From: an uncultured Clostridium sp.
GTDB lineage: Bacteria > Bacillota > Clostridia > TANB77 > CAG-508
Direction: 5' to 3'
Length of the DNA stretch: 64,000 nt
Assembly: GCA_947571115.1 (NCBI GenBank)
Contig: CANOWW010000001.1
Coordinates: 1-64,000 of the forward strand
The notes under the pieces are model-generated. The model was given only the letters and a program-made list of their open reading frames with translations, was not told where the DNA came from and did no database searches. Shown here piece after piece: positions 44,056 to 53,069 of the stretch. Every line of letters starts with the position of its first letter. Position 1 is the first letter of the stretch. Made by a program: the position numbers and the translations under genes.

Positions 44056-45717
44056 TTAATCACTTAACCAAATATTATAAACATCTAACGTAATTTTTTC
44101 TCCACCTGCTGAATGCGAATAATTCGTCAAGACGACTTTCCCTAATTCATCTGTTGAAGTTATGTCAAATACTTTTGTTGTCCTTGAAACAACATCTCCA
44201 TTCATAAGTGCACCTTCAAAAAATGTATTACTGTATCGTATATCTCCATTGCTATTTCTAAAATATCCTTTACACATATGGATAGACGCATTTGGTATAT
44301 AGAATTGAACACCAACACATTCTGATACAGCATATTCAATATGAAGTTTTTTATAAGGCATAACATTTATATTATTTTTAGTAAATAATACAGGATTTCC
44401 ATAACTACTAGAACGATCCCCCAAACTTAAATACCCTGATTTCCACTCAACAAACCCATTTTGGTAACTTTCGTTAGTCCACACCGTTTCCCAACCTCCT
44501 GTAACTAAAGTTTGATCTACACCATTTTTCAATAAATACACATTATTTTCCACCCATACTGCATATAAATCTACAATTCCATTATTTTGATTCGTCAAAT
44601 TTATCACACTTGATTGGTCTTTATATTCTATATTCGTAGCATCACTACTGGTTGACCAGCCTCCTACAAAATATCCCTCTTTCGTATATTGGCTAGCTGA
44701 CAAAATTTTCTCCACTCCATACTCATGTACAGTATTTATCATACTTCCATTTCCACCATTGGCATGATATCGTACTTGATAAGTCAGTACAGGTTTTACT
44801 GTTTCAAATACCTTTATATTCGTTCCGTCTGTTACTTGAAAATACACAGTTGTGCCGCTTGAAACTTGTGGTTTATTACTTTCTGAATAATTTCCCCAAG
44901 CACCTTCTTGGCTTGTCTTAAATTGGACACCCGTTTTGGGTGCGTTTACCGTAATCGTCGCTGTCGCATTTTCCCAACTTACCTCATAACGAAATTCCTC
45001 AAAATCCTTTGTGTTAATTTCTCGGGCCGCACTCACATTTCCATTCGCGTCTTTCGCCCAGATGTAATAGGTCGTGTTATTTGCCAAATTTCCAATCGTA
45101 TGCGTAAAACTTTTTTGCGTTGGATTTACTTCGTTCCACGTTGTTGGATCGCTATTGATTGTCGAATAATTCCAGCCTGCCACACCTGTCAAAATGTCTT
45201 TTGCCACAAACGTGATTGAGTTTGTAGTTGATGTTGCGGAAATACTTGGCGCCTTGTCATCTTTTATGCTTCCGTCTGCTGAAACGCCACCTTCAATACT
45301 CACTTCTCCATTGTCTGCAATCGAAATGACTGACGTGTTGCCTTGCGAGTCAGTAAAATACAGGTTTCCGTCGTCGTCGCACGCAAACATAACATTACCA
45401 ATTTGCCAAATTCCGTCTTCATTTTCCTCGCACTTTTTCTTAACATAGCTTGATAGCGTTGTCCCGTTTTCCTTCCACATAATAATCCATCATAATTTCT
45501 GCTAATTTCAATTGTAATTCTTCCTCTGTCTGTGCCTCTTTTGTAATGCTAACTGCTTTAGTCGCCCTTCCTAAAATGCCATTGCTGCCGTATCACAAGA
45601 TTAATTGACACGCCTGCTAGAATTAGTAAAATAATAATTGTTACAACCAAGGCAACCAGCGTAATTCCTGCGGGACCGCCCAAGATGACCCCCTACGTTT
45701 TCGTTGAATTTTTTCAT
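44056..45717 (-). CDS. Pilin-like secreted protein with InlB-type repeat, needing three +1 shifts at CGG codons
   Basis: ATG 45717 follows GGAGGAAAT and promoter TTGACT-17-TAAAAT. Read with the C skipped at CGG codons 45678-45676, 45590-45588 and 45466-45464, the gene gives one 552-residue protein. The N-terminus is a type IV pilin-like helix (GITLVALVVTIIILLILAG), the loop GSNGILGRATKA, the helical segment TEEELQLKLAEIMMDYYVEG, then a large secreted region (fibronectin-like KDILTGVAGWNYSTINSD), an InlB/Flg_new-type repeat (YHANGGNGSMINTVHEYGV), and a C-terminal beta domain. Without the shifts only 39 residues would be made. The region after the third shift is open for 470 codons. Divergent from an XRE regulator. 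Confidence 0.85.
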
Positions 45718-45739
45718 TTTTATTTCCTCCTTCAAAATT

Positions 45740-45795
45740 ATTTTACACGTAATACGAGTAAAAGTCAATACGCATTTTACGAATATTATATAATT
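45740..45795. promoter_or_regulatory. Divergent promoter/operator of the pilin-like gene and XRE regulator
   Basis: TTGACT (45768-45763) and TAAAAT (45745-45740), 17 bp apart, drive the minus strand. CGTATT occurs as a direct repeat over the spacer and -35 (CGTATTGAC, CGTATTACG), a likely binding site for the adjacent XRE protein. Confidence 0.55.
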
Positions 45796-45810
45796 TTCTT
45801 GGTGATATTT

Positions 45811-46029
45811 ATGAAATTAAGAATTCGAGATTTAAGAGAAGATCATGACTTAAACCAGACCCAAGTTGCTAAATTACTTGGTTGTACCCAACAAACTTAC
45901 TCACGCTATGAAACGGGCGAAATTACAATTGACATATATAATTTAATAAAATTAGCAGATTTCTATCAAACTTCTTGTGATTATCTTTTAGGAATAACCA
46001 ATGAACCAAAGCCTTATCAAAGAATATAA
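45811..46029 (+). CDS. XRE-family regulator
   Basis: 72 residues from ATG 45811 after TTGGTGAT; a TTG-initiated longer frame from 45685 would read through the operator. A single helix-turn-helix (LREDHDLNQTQVAKLLGCTQ then QTYSRYETGEITI). It is divergent from the pilin-like gene and probably represses both promoters. Whether its control links to the frameshifts in that gene is unknown. Confidence 0.8.
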   Translation: MKLRIRDLREDHDLNQTQVAKLLGCTQQTYSRYETGEITIDIYNLIKLADFYQTSCDYLLGITNEPKPYQRI

Positions 46030-46155
46030 ACGTACTTTTCGCCAAAATTTTACATTATTTTTGCAAAAAGTCTTTATTTATCGAAAAACTTATGGTATAA
46101 TAGAGTTGTATTTTTACATAACAATAATTGATAAAAATTAAGTGAGGTGATTTTT

Positions 46156-46581
46156 ATGTGGAAACTTTGGCTGATTATTTCTGGAATTTTCTTCATTATG
46201 GAAATATTTACTACTGGTTTTCTTGTATTTTGGTTTGGCATTGGAGCGCTTGTTGCCATGTGTGCCAGCTTTTTTATCGAAAATGTCGTTGTACAGACAA
46301 CTGTATTTGTCATCGCTTCTACCATTTTACTCTTTGCCACAAGGTCTTTTGTGAATCGATTTGCCAAAACCGAAAACAAGACAAAAACTAATGCCTATTC
46401 TATTGAAGGAAAAACAGCAAAAGTAATCAAAACAATTGATCCAATCGAAGGAACTGGTCAAATCAAACTCGGTGGCGAAGTTTGGTCAGCAAAATCCTTT
46501 GACAACACTTCTATTTCACAAGATACAGACGTTATTGTAGAAAAAATTGATGGCGTAAAAGCTATCGTAAAACCCATTTAG
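46156..46581 (+). CDS. NfeD-like membrane protein
   Basis: 141 residues from ATG 46156 (AGTGAGGTGA at good spacing). Three membrane helices (WLIISGIFFIMEIFTTGFLV, GIGALVAMCASFFIENVVV, TVFVIASTILLFATRSFV) and a C-terminal OB-like soluble domain (AKVIKTIDPIEGTGQIKLGG). NfeD proteins work with SPFH proteins at membrane microdomains, and the SPFH gene follows after 21 bp. Confidence 0.88.
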   Translation: MWKLWLIISGIFFIMEIFTTGFLVFWFGIGALVAMCASFFIENVVVQTTVFVIASTILLFATRSFVNRFAKTENKTKTNAYSIEGKTAKVIKTIDPIEGTGQIKLGGEVWSAKSFDNTSISQDTDVIVEKIDGVKAIVKPI

Positions 46582-46602
46582 AATTAAAAGGAGGAAAAAA
46601 TC

Positions 46603-47535
46603 ATGGGATTTTTATTAGTCGTATTTATTATCATCGTTATACTAGCACTAAAGACAATTAAAGTAGTTCGACAATCTGAAGTTTATATTATCGAAAGATT
46701 AGGTAAATTTCACAAAGTAGCAGAAGCTGGTCTTACCATTATTGTGCCATTTATTGACACCGTTCGCTCTGTTGTCAGCTTAAAGCAACAAACAATGGAC
46801 ATTCCGCCACAAGGCGTGATTACATCAGACAATGTTACCATTACGATTGACACTGTTGTGTTCTACAAAATTACGGATCCAGCAAGAGCTGTTTACGAAA
46901 TCCAAAGTTTGAAAAAAGGTATCGAATATTTGTCTATTACGACCATTCGTGACATTGTTGGTAAAATGGAATTAGACGAAACATTCAGTTCAAGAGACGT
47001 GATTAACGAAAAATTGAGAGTCATTCTAGACGAAGCAACTGACGCTTGGGGCTGCAAAATTGATCGTGTAGAAATTAAAGACATCACACCACCTGCTGAC
47101 ATTCGTGACGCCATGGAAAAACAAATGAACGCAGAACGTAATAAAAGAGCTTTAATTTTGGAAGCTGAAGCAGAAAGACAATCTGCTATCACTTTGGCTG
47201 AAGGTCGTAAGCAAGCCGCTATTTTGGATGCAGAAGCAGACAGAGAATCTAGAATTAGAAGAGCAACTGGTGAAGCAGAAGCAATCAAACAAGTAGCAGA
47301 TGCAAAGGCGCAAGAAATTCAATTAGTTTATGAGGCAATCAAAAAATCAGATCCAAGTGAAAAATTGGTTCAATTAAAATCTTTGGAAGCCTTGAAAGAA
47401 GTAGCAAAAGGCGACGCCAACAAAATTTTTATTCCATTTGAGGCAACTGCAAGTTTGGCAAGTCTAGGCGCTGTTAAAGATGTTATGACAGAACATCAAA
47501 CCAAAAAAAGCAAACAAAATCAAATTATTAATTAA
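46603..47535 (+). CDS. SPFH/stomatin-like protein (QmcA/YbbK type)
   Basis: 310 residues, ATG 46603 after AAAGGAGGAA. N-terminal membrane anchor (GFLLVVFIIIVILALKTI), SPFH domain (SEVYIIERLGKFHKVAEAGL; RVEIKDITPPADIRDAMEKQ), then a coiled coil rich in Glu and Ala (RNKRALILEAEAERQSAITL). Forms oligomers in the membrane. Operon with nfeD, ending at a strong terminator. Confidence 0.93.
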   Translation: MGFLLVVFIIIVILALKTIKVVRQSEVYIIERLGKFHKVAEAGLTIIVPFIDTVRSVVSLKQQTMDIPPQGVITSDNVTITIDTVVFYKITDPARAVYEIQSLKKGIEYLSITTIRDIVGKMELDETFSSRDVINEKLRVILDEATDAWGCKIDRVEIKDITPPADIRDAMEKQMNAERNKRALILEAEAERQSAITLAEGRKQAAILDAEADRESRIRRATGEAEAIKQVADAKAQEIQLVYEAIKKSDPSEKLVQLKSLEALKEVAKGDANKIFIPFEATASLASLGAVKDVMTEHQTKKSKQNQIIN

Positions 47536-47547
47536 ATCAAAAGCATA

Positions 47548-47579
47548 AAAATAAGGGTTCAAGCGAACCCTTATTTTTT
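47548..47579. terminator. Bidirectional terminator
   Basis: AAAATAAGGGTTC / GAACCCTTATTTT perfect arms, AAGC loop. Overlaps the stop of the convergent gene at 47571. Confidence 0.85.
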
Positions 47580-47888
47580 GGAGCCTGTTAATCCCTCTAG
47601 TTTTGTCTCATAAGTAAAATCAAAAACTTTTTTCTTGAGTAAAACCACTACTATCTCTTCTTGCTCTTCAAAAAAATCATAGATTGTCTTTCCCTCAAAT
47701 GTTTTTTCAAGTTTGCCACAATTAACAGTCGTAAAATATTCGTTGCCCTTCTGCTCCTTTTCGGTTACAGTACCAGCTCCTAGGCAAAACTCACTGTTTT
47801 TGCCGCAGTAAATAATACCACTCATTATCACAAGCACAATTATTACAGCAGCAACTATCATTATTTTTTTGTTTCTCCGTGTTTTCAT
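47571..47888 (-). CDS. Accessory small secreted or membrane protein, with zero-frame CGG
   Basis: 105 residues, ATG 47888 after AGAGAGGG. N-terminal helix (IMIVAAVIIVLVIMSGIIY) with positive start MKTRRNKK, then an extracellular beta-rich part (YFTTVNCGKLEKTFEGKTIY). Codon 4 is CGG in zero frame (47879-47877); a +1 shift would give an eight-residue peptide. Downstream of the JAMM-like gene on the same strand. Unrecognised family. Confidence 0.6.
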   Translation of the reverse strand: MKTRRNKKIMIVAAVIIVLVIMSGIIYCGKNSEFCLGAGTVTEKEQKGNEYFTTVNCGKLEKTFEGKTIYDFFEEQEEIVVVLLKKKVFDFTYETKLEGLTGSKK

Positions 47889-47912
47889 AAAAAGCCCTCT
47901 CTTTCTTGTTGT

Positions 47913-48380
47913 TTAGTATGCAATTGGCTCAAAAGTTTTTAAATTCCCATCATGCCAATCCCGAATAACAGCCTCGCCCCTGCCAGCAATGTCCAAGACA
48001 AAGTTTCCATAGTACTTGTTTGGAAATATGTCATGGAAACATTTCCACATTGTTCTTTCATCTTCTTTATCCGTTTCTGAAAAATGCGGAAAGTTAAACG
48101 GATGTGTATGGTATTCGATATAAACTGAATACTTTTTCTTATCCACTACTCGCATCATCTGCTCGATAACAGATTTTTTAGGCTTGCAACGCGCTGTATG
48201 CAATTCTTCGTAATCATTATCTTCAAAAACCTGCATTTCCCTGATAACAATAGCTTGGCGATTGTGAACAGTCTCCACGTTTCCCATTAAGCAAACAAAC
48301 CGCTCATGGTCATATTGGTGAACTAAATCCACCAAATACTGAAAATGTTCTAAATTAATGTAAACTTTAAATTTCGACAT
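47913..48380 (-). CDS. JAB/MPN (JAMM) metalloprotease-like protein
   Basis: 155 residues, ATG 48380 after AAAGGAGAC. A JAMM zinc motif is visible: His91-x-His93 in YHTHPF, then Ser101 and Asp104 in HFSETDKED, with an upstream Glu in VIREMQVFEDND. Stand-alone bacterial JAMM proteins act on isopeptide-like bonds or remain unknown. CGG is used in zero frame at 48302-48300 and 47963-47961; a +1 shift at the first would stop within five codons. Near-consensus promoter just upstream. Codon use points to foreign origin. Confidence 0.7.
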   Translation of the reverse strand: MSKFKVYINLEHFQYLVDLVHQYDHERFVCLMGNVETVHNRQAIVIREMQVFEDNDYEELHTARCKPKKSVIEQMMRVVDKKKYSVYIEYHTHPFNFPHFSETDKEDERTMWKCFHDIFPNKYYGNFVLDIAGRGEAVIRDWHDGNLKTFEPIAY

Positions 48381-48430
48381 AATTATGTCTCCTTTCGTTT
48401 TTTCTAATTTACAATATAGTTATCCTTATT

Positions 48431-48459
48431 ATTATATCATATTTTACATAACTTGTCAA
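48431..48459 (-). promoter_or_regulatory. Consensus promoter of the JAMM-like gene
   Basis: TTGACA (48459-48454), 17-bp spacer, TATAAT (48436-48431), minus strand. The spacer (TTATGTAAAATATG core) is almost the same as that of the promoter at 54149-54177. Confidence 0.8.
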
Positions 48460-48472
48460 GTTTTATGTAAAA

Positions 48473-49600
48473 TCACACAAATTCCTCAAATACCAGATTT
48501 GCAAAATTCAAGCCTTTCTTAGTTAAACAAATCTTGTCCAAATCCACTTCAATCAATCCTTCTTTCTCTAATTTACTAATCTCAAAACGAAAATAAAAAA
48601 GCGGATGCACATGAAATTTTTGCTCAAATTTTGAAATCGAAATCCCCTCCAACTTTCTAAATCCCAGCATCATATATTCTTTGGCTTGTGCCTCAAAATT
48701 CTGCTCTTCCTGCAAAATTCGATTTTTATCAAATTCGCTGCATTCAATATTTTTCCTATATTCCGCCAAATTTTCCGTATTGGAAAATCTCTTTTTATCA
48801 ACATAACTATGCGCCCCCACACCAAATCCAATATATTCCTCTTGCTCCCAGCACGCCAAATTATGTTTGGCTGCAAAACCATTTTTCGCAAAATTCGATA
48901 TTTCATAATGCACATAACCATTTTGCTCCAAAATTTCCTTCGTCCTCCCATACATTTTTCTCTCCAAATCCTCGGAAGGCATTTTTAATGTTCCCGCCAA
49001 AATCGACTTCTCCAAGGGCGTTCCTTCCTCTAAAATGAGCGAATAAATCGAAATATGCTCTGGATTTAAAGCAATCACTTTTTGCAAACTCTCTTCCAAA
49101 TCTTCCAGACTTTGCTTTGGCAGCCCCAACATCAAATCCACATTCATATTCGCAAAACCCACCTGTCTTGCCTCTCGATATGCTTTCTCAAACTCCTCAT
49201 AATGGTGAATTCTGCCCAGCATCTCAAGCAAGTGATTTTGCGTCGCCTGCAAACCAATACTCAAACGGTTAATTCCACTTTTTTGATACGCTTCCAATTT
49301 TTCCAAATCCACAGTTCCCGGATTAATTTCAATCGTTATTTCTGCCTTTTTCGCCACATCAAATTGCTCCCAAATGGCTTGCAAAATTCGCTGAATTTCC
49401 TGCGCTTCTAAAATCGAAGGCGTCCCACCACCAAGATAAATCGTGTCTATTTTTTTCGCAAAATTCGTATGTTTGATTTCTTCAAGCAAGCATTCCACAT
49501 ATTTTTTCTGGACTTCCTTTGTGCAATCGTCAAACGAAATAAAATCACAATACCTACATTTTTTCTGGCAAAACGGGATATGTACATAAACTCCGCTCAT
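48473..49600 (-). CDS. hemW: Radical SAM coproporphyrinogen-type protein HemW
   Basis: 375 residues from ATG 49600 (MSGVYVHIPFCQKKCRYCDF), with the Cys11-x3-Cys15-x2-Cys18 motif, then YLGGGTPSIL, NPGTVD and GINRLSIGLQ, and a C-terminal HemN-like winged domain. HemW is a heme-trafficking relative of HemN. Start supported by GGAGG and by overlap with the whiA stop (ATGA). Confidence 0.92.
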   Translation of the reverse strand: MSGVYVHIPFCQKKCRYCDFISFDDCTKEVQKKYVECLLEEIKHTNFAKKIDTIYLGGGTPSILEAQEIQRILQAIWEQFDVAKKAEITIEINPGTVDLEKLEAYQKSGINRLSIGLQATQNHLLEMLGRIHHYEEFEKAYREARQVGFANMNVDLMLGLPKQSLEDLEESLQKVIALNPEHISIYSLILEEGTPLEKSILAGTLKMPSEDLERKMYGRTKEILEQNGYVHYEISNFAKNGFAAKHNLACWEQEEYIGFGVGAHSYVDKKRFSNTENLAEYRKNIECSEFDKNRILQEEQNFEAQAKEYMMLGFRKLEGISISKFEQKFHVHPLFYFRFEISKLEKEGLIEVDLDKICLTKKGLNFANLVFEEFV

Positions 49601-50442
49601 CTTAGTTCCTCCGCCCACTCATGAATTTTTTTCAACTTTCGATTTACCATCGATTTCCCAATTTGAGGCTCCATTAATTTTCCCAAATCCTGCAAACTCA
49701 AATCTGGATTTTCAAGCCTCATTTTCGCAACTTCTTGCAAATCTTTGGGCAAATTTTGAAATTTTTGTCTCTTTTGCAAAAGCTGAATATCATCAATTTG
49801 CTTTAGCGCAGCATCAATGGTTTTATTCAAATTTGCTGTCTCACAATTGACGCGCCTGTTCACATTATTTTTCATTTCCTTCATCACGCGAATATCCTCA
49901 AATGCAAGAACTGCCTTATTCGCCCCAATCAGCGCCAAAAATTTTGAAATTTCTTCTCCTTCTTTCAAATACAATTGAAACTTTTCATTGACCTTAATTT
50001 TCTTAAAATTTACATCATATGCTTGGCACAATTCTTGCAAAAAATCACAATATTTTTCTTCTTGAAAGAGGATTTCCAAATGATAACTTTTTTCTGGATT
50101 ATTCACAGAACCAGCCCCCAAAAAAGCCCCTTTTGCCACATTTTTTCGCAAATCGCCTGTTATTTTTTCATAGTCCTGCCAAACTTCTTCTGCCTCCTTA
50201 GTGCGCATTTGCGCCACATACGACTTTCCTCTCATATCTGGTTCATAATCCAGTCCCAAATGGAACAAAATTTTATAAAAATGCTCAATATTAAATTCAT
50301 TTTCTGTCACAAATTCAATAACATCTTGCTTTTTTAGCATGTTTCCACTCAAAAAATAGCCCACCAACTCGGCGCGCAAATTTTCTGCATTAAATTGTGT
50401 AATTTTGCTCAAATTCTCTTTGACTTCAAACGAAAACGACAT
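49597..50442 (-). CDS. whiA: Sporulation/cell-division regulator WhiA
   Basis: 281 residues from ATG 50442 (MSFSFEVKENLSKI) after TGGAGGAAA; the frame open to 50511 overlaps prmC and is rejected. N-terminal LAGLIDADG-type homing-endonuclease fold without catalytic residues (RAELVGYFLSGNML; GAFLGAGSVNNPEKSYHLEI), and the C-terminal helix-turn-helix (LSLQDLGKLMEPQIGKSMVN). Typical Firmicutes length is about 310, so it is slightly short. Overlaps hemW by 4 bp. Confidence 0.92.
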   Translation of the reverse strand: MSFSFEVKENLSKITQFNAENLRAELVGYFLSGNMLKKQDVIEFVTENEFNIEHFYKILFHLGLDYEPDMRGKSYVAQMRTKEAEEVWQDYEKITGDLRKNVAKGAFLGAGSVNNPEKSYHLEILFQEEKYCDFLQELCQAYDVNFKKIKVNEKFQLYLKEGEEISKFLALIGANKAVLAFEDIRVMKEMKNNVNRRVNCETANLNKTIDAALKQIDDIQLLQKRQKFQNLPKDLQEVAKMRLENPDLSLQDLGKLMEPQIGKSMVNRKLKKIHEWAEELR

Positions 50443-50443
50443 T

Positions 50444-51280
50444 TTATTTCCTCCATTTTCCGACAACAATTCGGTCATTTCCTCCCAAATCCTTTTTACT
50501 ATAAACCTCACAAAACCCGCTATCTTTCAAGAGTTCCTCTACTTTTTCTCTTTGGTTAAACCCAATTTCTAGTGCTAAAATTCCTTCCTTTTCCAAATAC
50601 TTTGGCGCCTCTTGTCCTAAAATTCTGTAAAACGCAAGTCCATCTTTACCGCCATCTAAAGCAAGTCTCGGCTCATTTTTGACTTCCTCTGGCAAATTTT
50701 CTAATGTTTTCGTCTCAATATAAGGCGGATTAGAAACAATTAGGTCAAACTTCTCATTCACATTTTCAAACATATCTGACTGAAAAAATGTCACATCAGC
50801 CGCATTTCGTCTAGCGTTTTTGCGCGCTATTTCTAGCGCAGCTTCGCTAATATCAGCTGCCTTGATTTCAGCCTTTGTGTGCTTAGCAAGCGCAATTGCA
50901 ATCGCCCCGCTTCCTGTACACAAATCCAATATTTTCAATTTTTCCTGACTTTCTTGAGCGAGCCCAATCACTTCTTCTACCAAAATTTCCGTATCCGGCT
51001 GCGGAATTAAAACATGCTCATCCACATAAAAATCAAGTTCATAAAACCATTGCTGATTGGTAAGATACTGAATTGGCATGCCTCGCACTAACTGCTCAAT
51101 GCCCTGCCAAAATCGCCTTTCACACTCCTGTGAAACTTCCTTCTCCAAATGCAAACTCAAATCCTGACTTGTCATTTGCGCTGCATGCCCCAAAAGCCTT
51201 CTAGCCTTCTCAATCGCCTCTTCTAACCCAAATTGTTTGAGCTGCTCTGTCCCCTTTTTCAATAACACTTTTATCTTCAT
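50444..51280 (-). CDS. prmC: Peptide chain release factor glutamine methyltransferase
   Basis: 278 residues. SAM motif ILDLCTGSGAIAIALAKH, the catalytic NPPY in LIVSNPPYIET, and the N-terminal helical domain with VRGMPIQYLTNQQWFYELDF and PQPDTE. Methylates the GGQ Gln of release factors. Starts 4 bp within the end of the Nudix gene (ATGA type) and ends next to whiA, so a Nudix-prmC-whiA-hemW operon is likely. Confidence 0.95.
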   Translation of the reverse strand: MKIKVLLKKGTEQLKQFGLEEAIEKARRLLGHAAQMTSQDLSLHLEKEVSQECERRFWQGIEQLVRGMPIQYLTNQQWFYELDFYVDEHVLIPQPDTEILVEEVIGLAQESQEKLKILDLCTGSGAIAIALAKHTKAEIKAADISEAALEIARKNARRNAADVTFFQSDMFENVNEKFDLIVSNPPYIETKTLENLPEEVKNEPRLALDGGKDGLAFYRILGQEAPKYLEKEGILALEIGFNQREKVEELLKDSGFCEVYSKKDLGGNDRIVVGKWRK

Positions 51281-51792
51281 TTCCCATACTTTCGACTTAC
51301 AATACGATACAGTTCCCTTGCGCCACTGCTCAGTTCCTTCTCATCTACTTCTCCGATTTGATATCTTTCATAACCCAAATTTTTATCTGGTTCCGCAATT
51401 CGCAAATTACCACTTTTGAGCTCACCCTTGTAAAGCAAATAAACCCAATTTTGCTCTGCTTGGCTTCTCTCATCAAATGTTGTTGCATAGGTTACTGCTG
51501 CCAGCTCCCCAATTTTTATGTCTGCCTCATTTCCTACTTCTTCTACAATTTCCCTCTCTAAAGCAGCTCTAAAATCGCTATCCGTTTCCTTCACTCTGCC
51601 ACCAATGGTTTCTAATTTAAATCTTTCATCTCTACAAGCTGGTCCTCTTCTTTGAAAAATAATACGATTTTCTGCATCAAAAGCACACACAATAACCGCC
51701 ACTTCATATGTATCCGCCACATCTGGATATTCCTTCAAAGCCTCTTTTAATTCTGTTTTATTTTTTATTTCTTTACTAAAAAATAACTCCAT
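51277..51792 (-). CDS. NUDIX hydrolase
   Basis: 171 residues, ATG 51792 after AAAAGGAGG. Nudix box TIGGRVKETDSDFRAALERE then IVEEVG, with the REx2EE pattern. The preceding strand RIIFQRRGPACRDERFKLE is typical of isopentenyl-diphosphate isomerase-like or MutT-like proteins. Substrate unknown. First gene of the prmC operon. Confidence 0.85.
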   Translation of the reverse strand: MELFFSKEIKNKTELKEALKEYPDVADTYEVAVIVCAFDAENRIIFQRRGPACRDERFKLETIGGRVKETDSDFRAALEREIVEEVGNEADIKIGELAAVTYATTFDERSQAEQNWVYLLYKGELKSGNLRIAEPDKNLGYERYQIGEVDEKELSSGARELYRIVSRKYGK

Positions 51793-51806
51793 TGATTTCC
51801 TCCTTT

Positions 51807-52967
51807 TTACAACTCGAATACAAGCAGCGGAACTTCCATTTCATTTCTCGTAAGCCCGCAATGTGTTGACATCTTCTCGTCCACCTTTTTCTTCTCTCTT
51901 GACAAATATGTTCCCAAAACTATTCGCGCATCAGCAACCGAAATCGCCACATAATTTCCCAAAAAATCCTCCACTTTTTTATGTTGGTTTCCGTAACCAA
52001 ACAAATGACTTGCTAGCAATTCTTCTTTGGAATATAACTTAAATTTTCCTGCTAATCGTGCTTCAAAAACTTTTTCAAATTCTTGCTTTTTATTTGGTTT
52101 TACAAAAAATCCTACCATTCTTGGCTCTAACGTTGGTGGCATCAACAAACAATCTTGCAATTCTTCGATTTCCAGCCAATCAATCGCCTCCTCAATATCC
52201 TGATGACCATGGTCCGCACAAATCATGAGCAGCGTATTTGTGCCTTGCAATTCTTGCACCATTTTTTCAAAACGCTCCTGCGTCTCCACCATAAAAGTTT
52301 TTACTTCTTCGGCATGGCAACCATATTGGTGTAGCAATCCATCTGGATTATCGCTATACGCCATCACAAACTTGTTTTCTGGATTTTTACACAATGCCAC
52401 AATACCCTCACACATTTCCTCAATTGTGTTAGCAGCCATTGTCCTCTTCGCCTTTTTTGCGCAATATTCTGGCATAATCTCAAACGTTTTCACATCTTGA
52501 TTTCGTGCTTCAATTTTCTCATAAATCGTCTGGTATCCAATAATATCCCAAATTTTCAAGTTTTTTACATCCAACTTTTCCCCAGTATACGAATCCGCCT
52601 CTTTTAGCACATCAAAACTTCTGCCATATTCCTTAAAATATTGCGACCAACCAAGCCACCCCGTTTCAATTGGCGGCTTCCCAGAATAATAGGTCGTCAT
52701 GGCAGCAGTTGTCGTCGAAGGATACACAGAAGTAATCGTATCCATTTTGTGATTGGCAAATAAACCATTTGGTAAATGCTCTTTTAAAATATTTTCTCCC
52801 ATTCCGTCTAGCACAACTAGAACCACATTTTTATATGGTTTCTTCAAACACTCGTCAACCTTCTTTAAGCCATGATACTTGGTCTCTACTCCATAATTTT
52901 TCAAAATCGAAGTGATTAAATTCAAAATGCAACGCTCATAATCCGGCATTAAAATATCAAAATTCAT
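51807..52967 (-). CDS. Type I phosphodiesterase / nucleotide pyrophosphatase family protein
   Basis: 386 residues of the alkaline-phosphatase superfamily. Metal ligands and nucleophile region: VVLVVLDGMGENILKEHLPN, Thr in YPSTTTAAMTTYYSGKPP, and the second metal site ICADHGHQDIEEA. Cytosolic, no signal peptide. Substrate unknown; such proteins hydrolyse phosphodiesters or pyrophosphates. Confidence 0.85.
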   Translation of the reverse strand: MNFDILMPDYERCILNLITSILKNYGVETKYHGLKKVDECLKKPYKNVVLVVLDGMGENILKEHLPNGLFANHKMDTITSVYPSTTTAAMTTYYSGKPPIETGWLGWSQYFKEYGRSFDVLKEADSYTGEKLDVKNLKIWDIIGYQTIYEKIEARNQDVKTFEIMPEYCAKKAKRTMAANTIEEMCEGIVALCKNPENKFVMAYSDNPDGLLHQYGCHAEEVKTFMVETQERFEKMVQELQGTNTLLMICADHGHQDIEEAIDWLEIEELQDCLLMPPTLEPRMVGFFVKPNKKQEFEKVFEARLAGKFKLYSKEELLASHLFGYGNQHKKVEDFLGNYVAISVADARIVLGTYLSREKKKVDEKMSTHCGLTRNEMEVPLLVFEL

Positions 52968-52989
52968 ACTATTTCTCCTTTATAAAAAA

Positions 52990-53024
52990 GCGTGAGAAAT
53001 TTTGCAAAGCAAAATTTCGCTCGC
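52990..53024. terminator. Terminator of the alpha/beta hydrolase gene
   Basis: Long stem (GAGAAATTTTGC / GCAAAATTTCGCTC with flanking GCG) separated by AAA. Confidence 0.75.
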
Positions 53025-53069
53025 CTATATATAATAGAATTATCAAAAATAACTTCTATTATATATAGG
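53024..53069. repeat. 16-bp inverted repeat
   Basis: CCTATATATAATAGAA (53024-53039) and TTCTATTATATATAGG (53054-53069), perfect, overlapping the last codons of the hydrolase gene. Contains TATAAT-like words; may be an operator for the downstream phosphodiesterase gene or part of a terminator. Confidence 0.5.
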
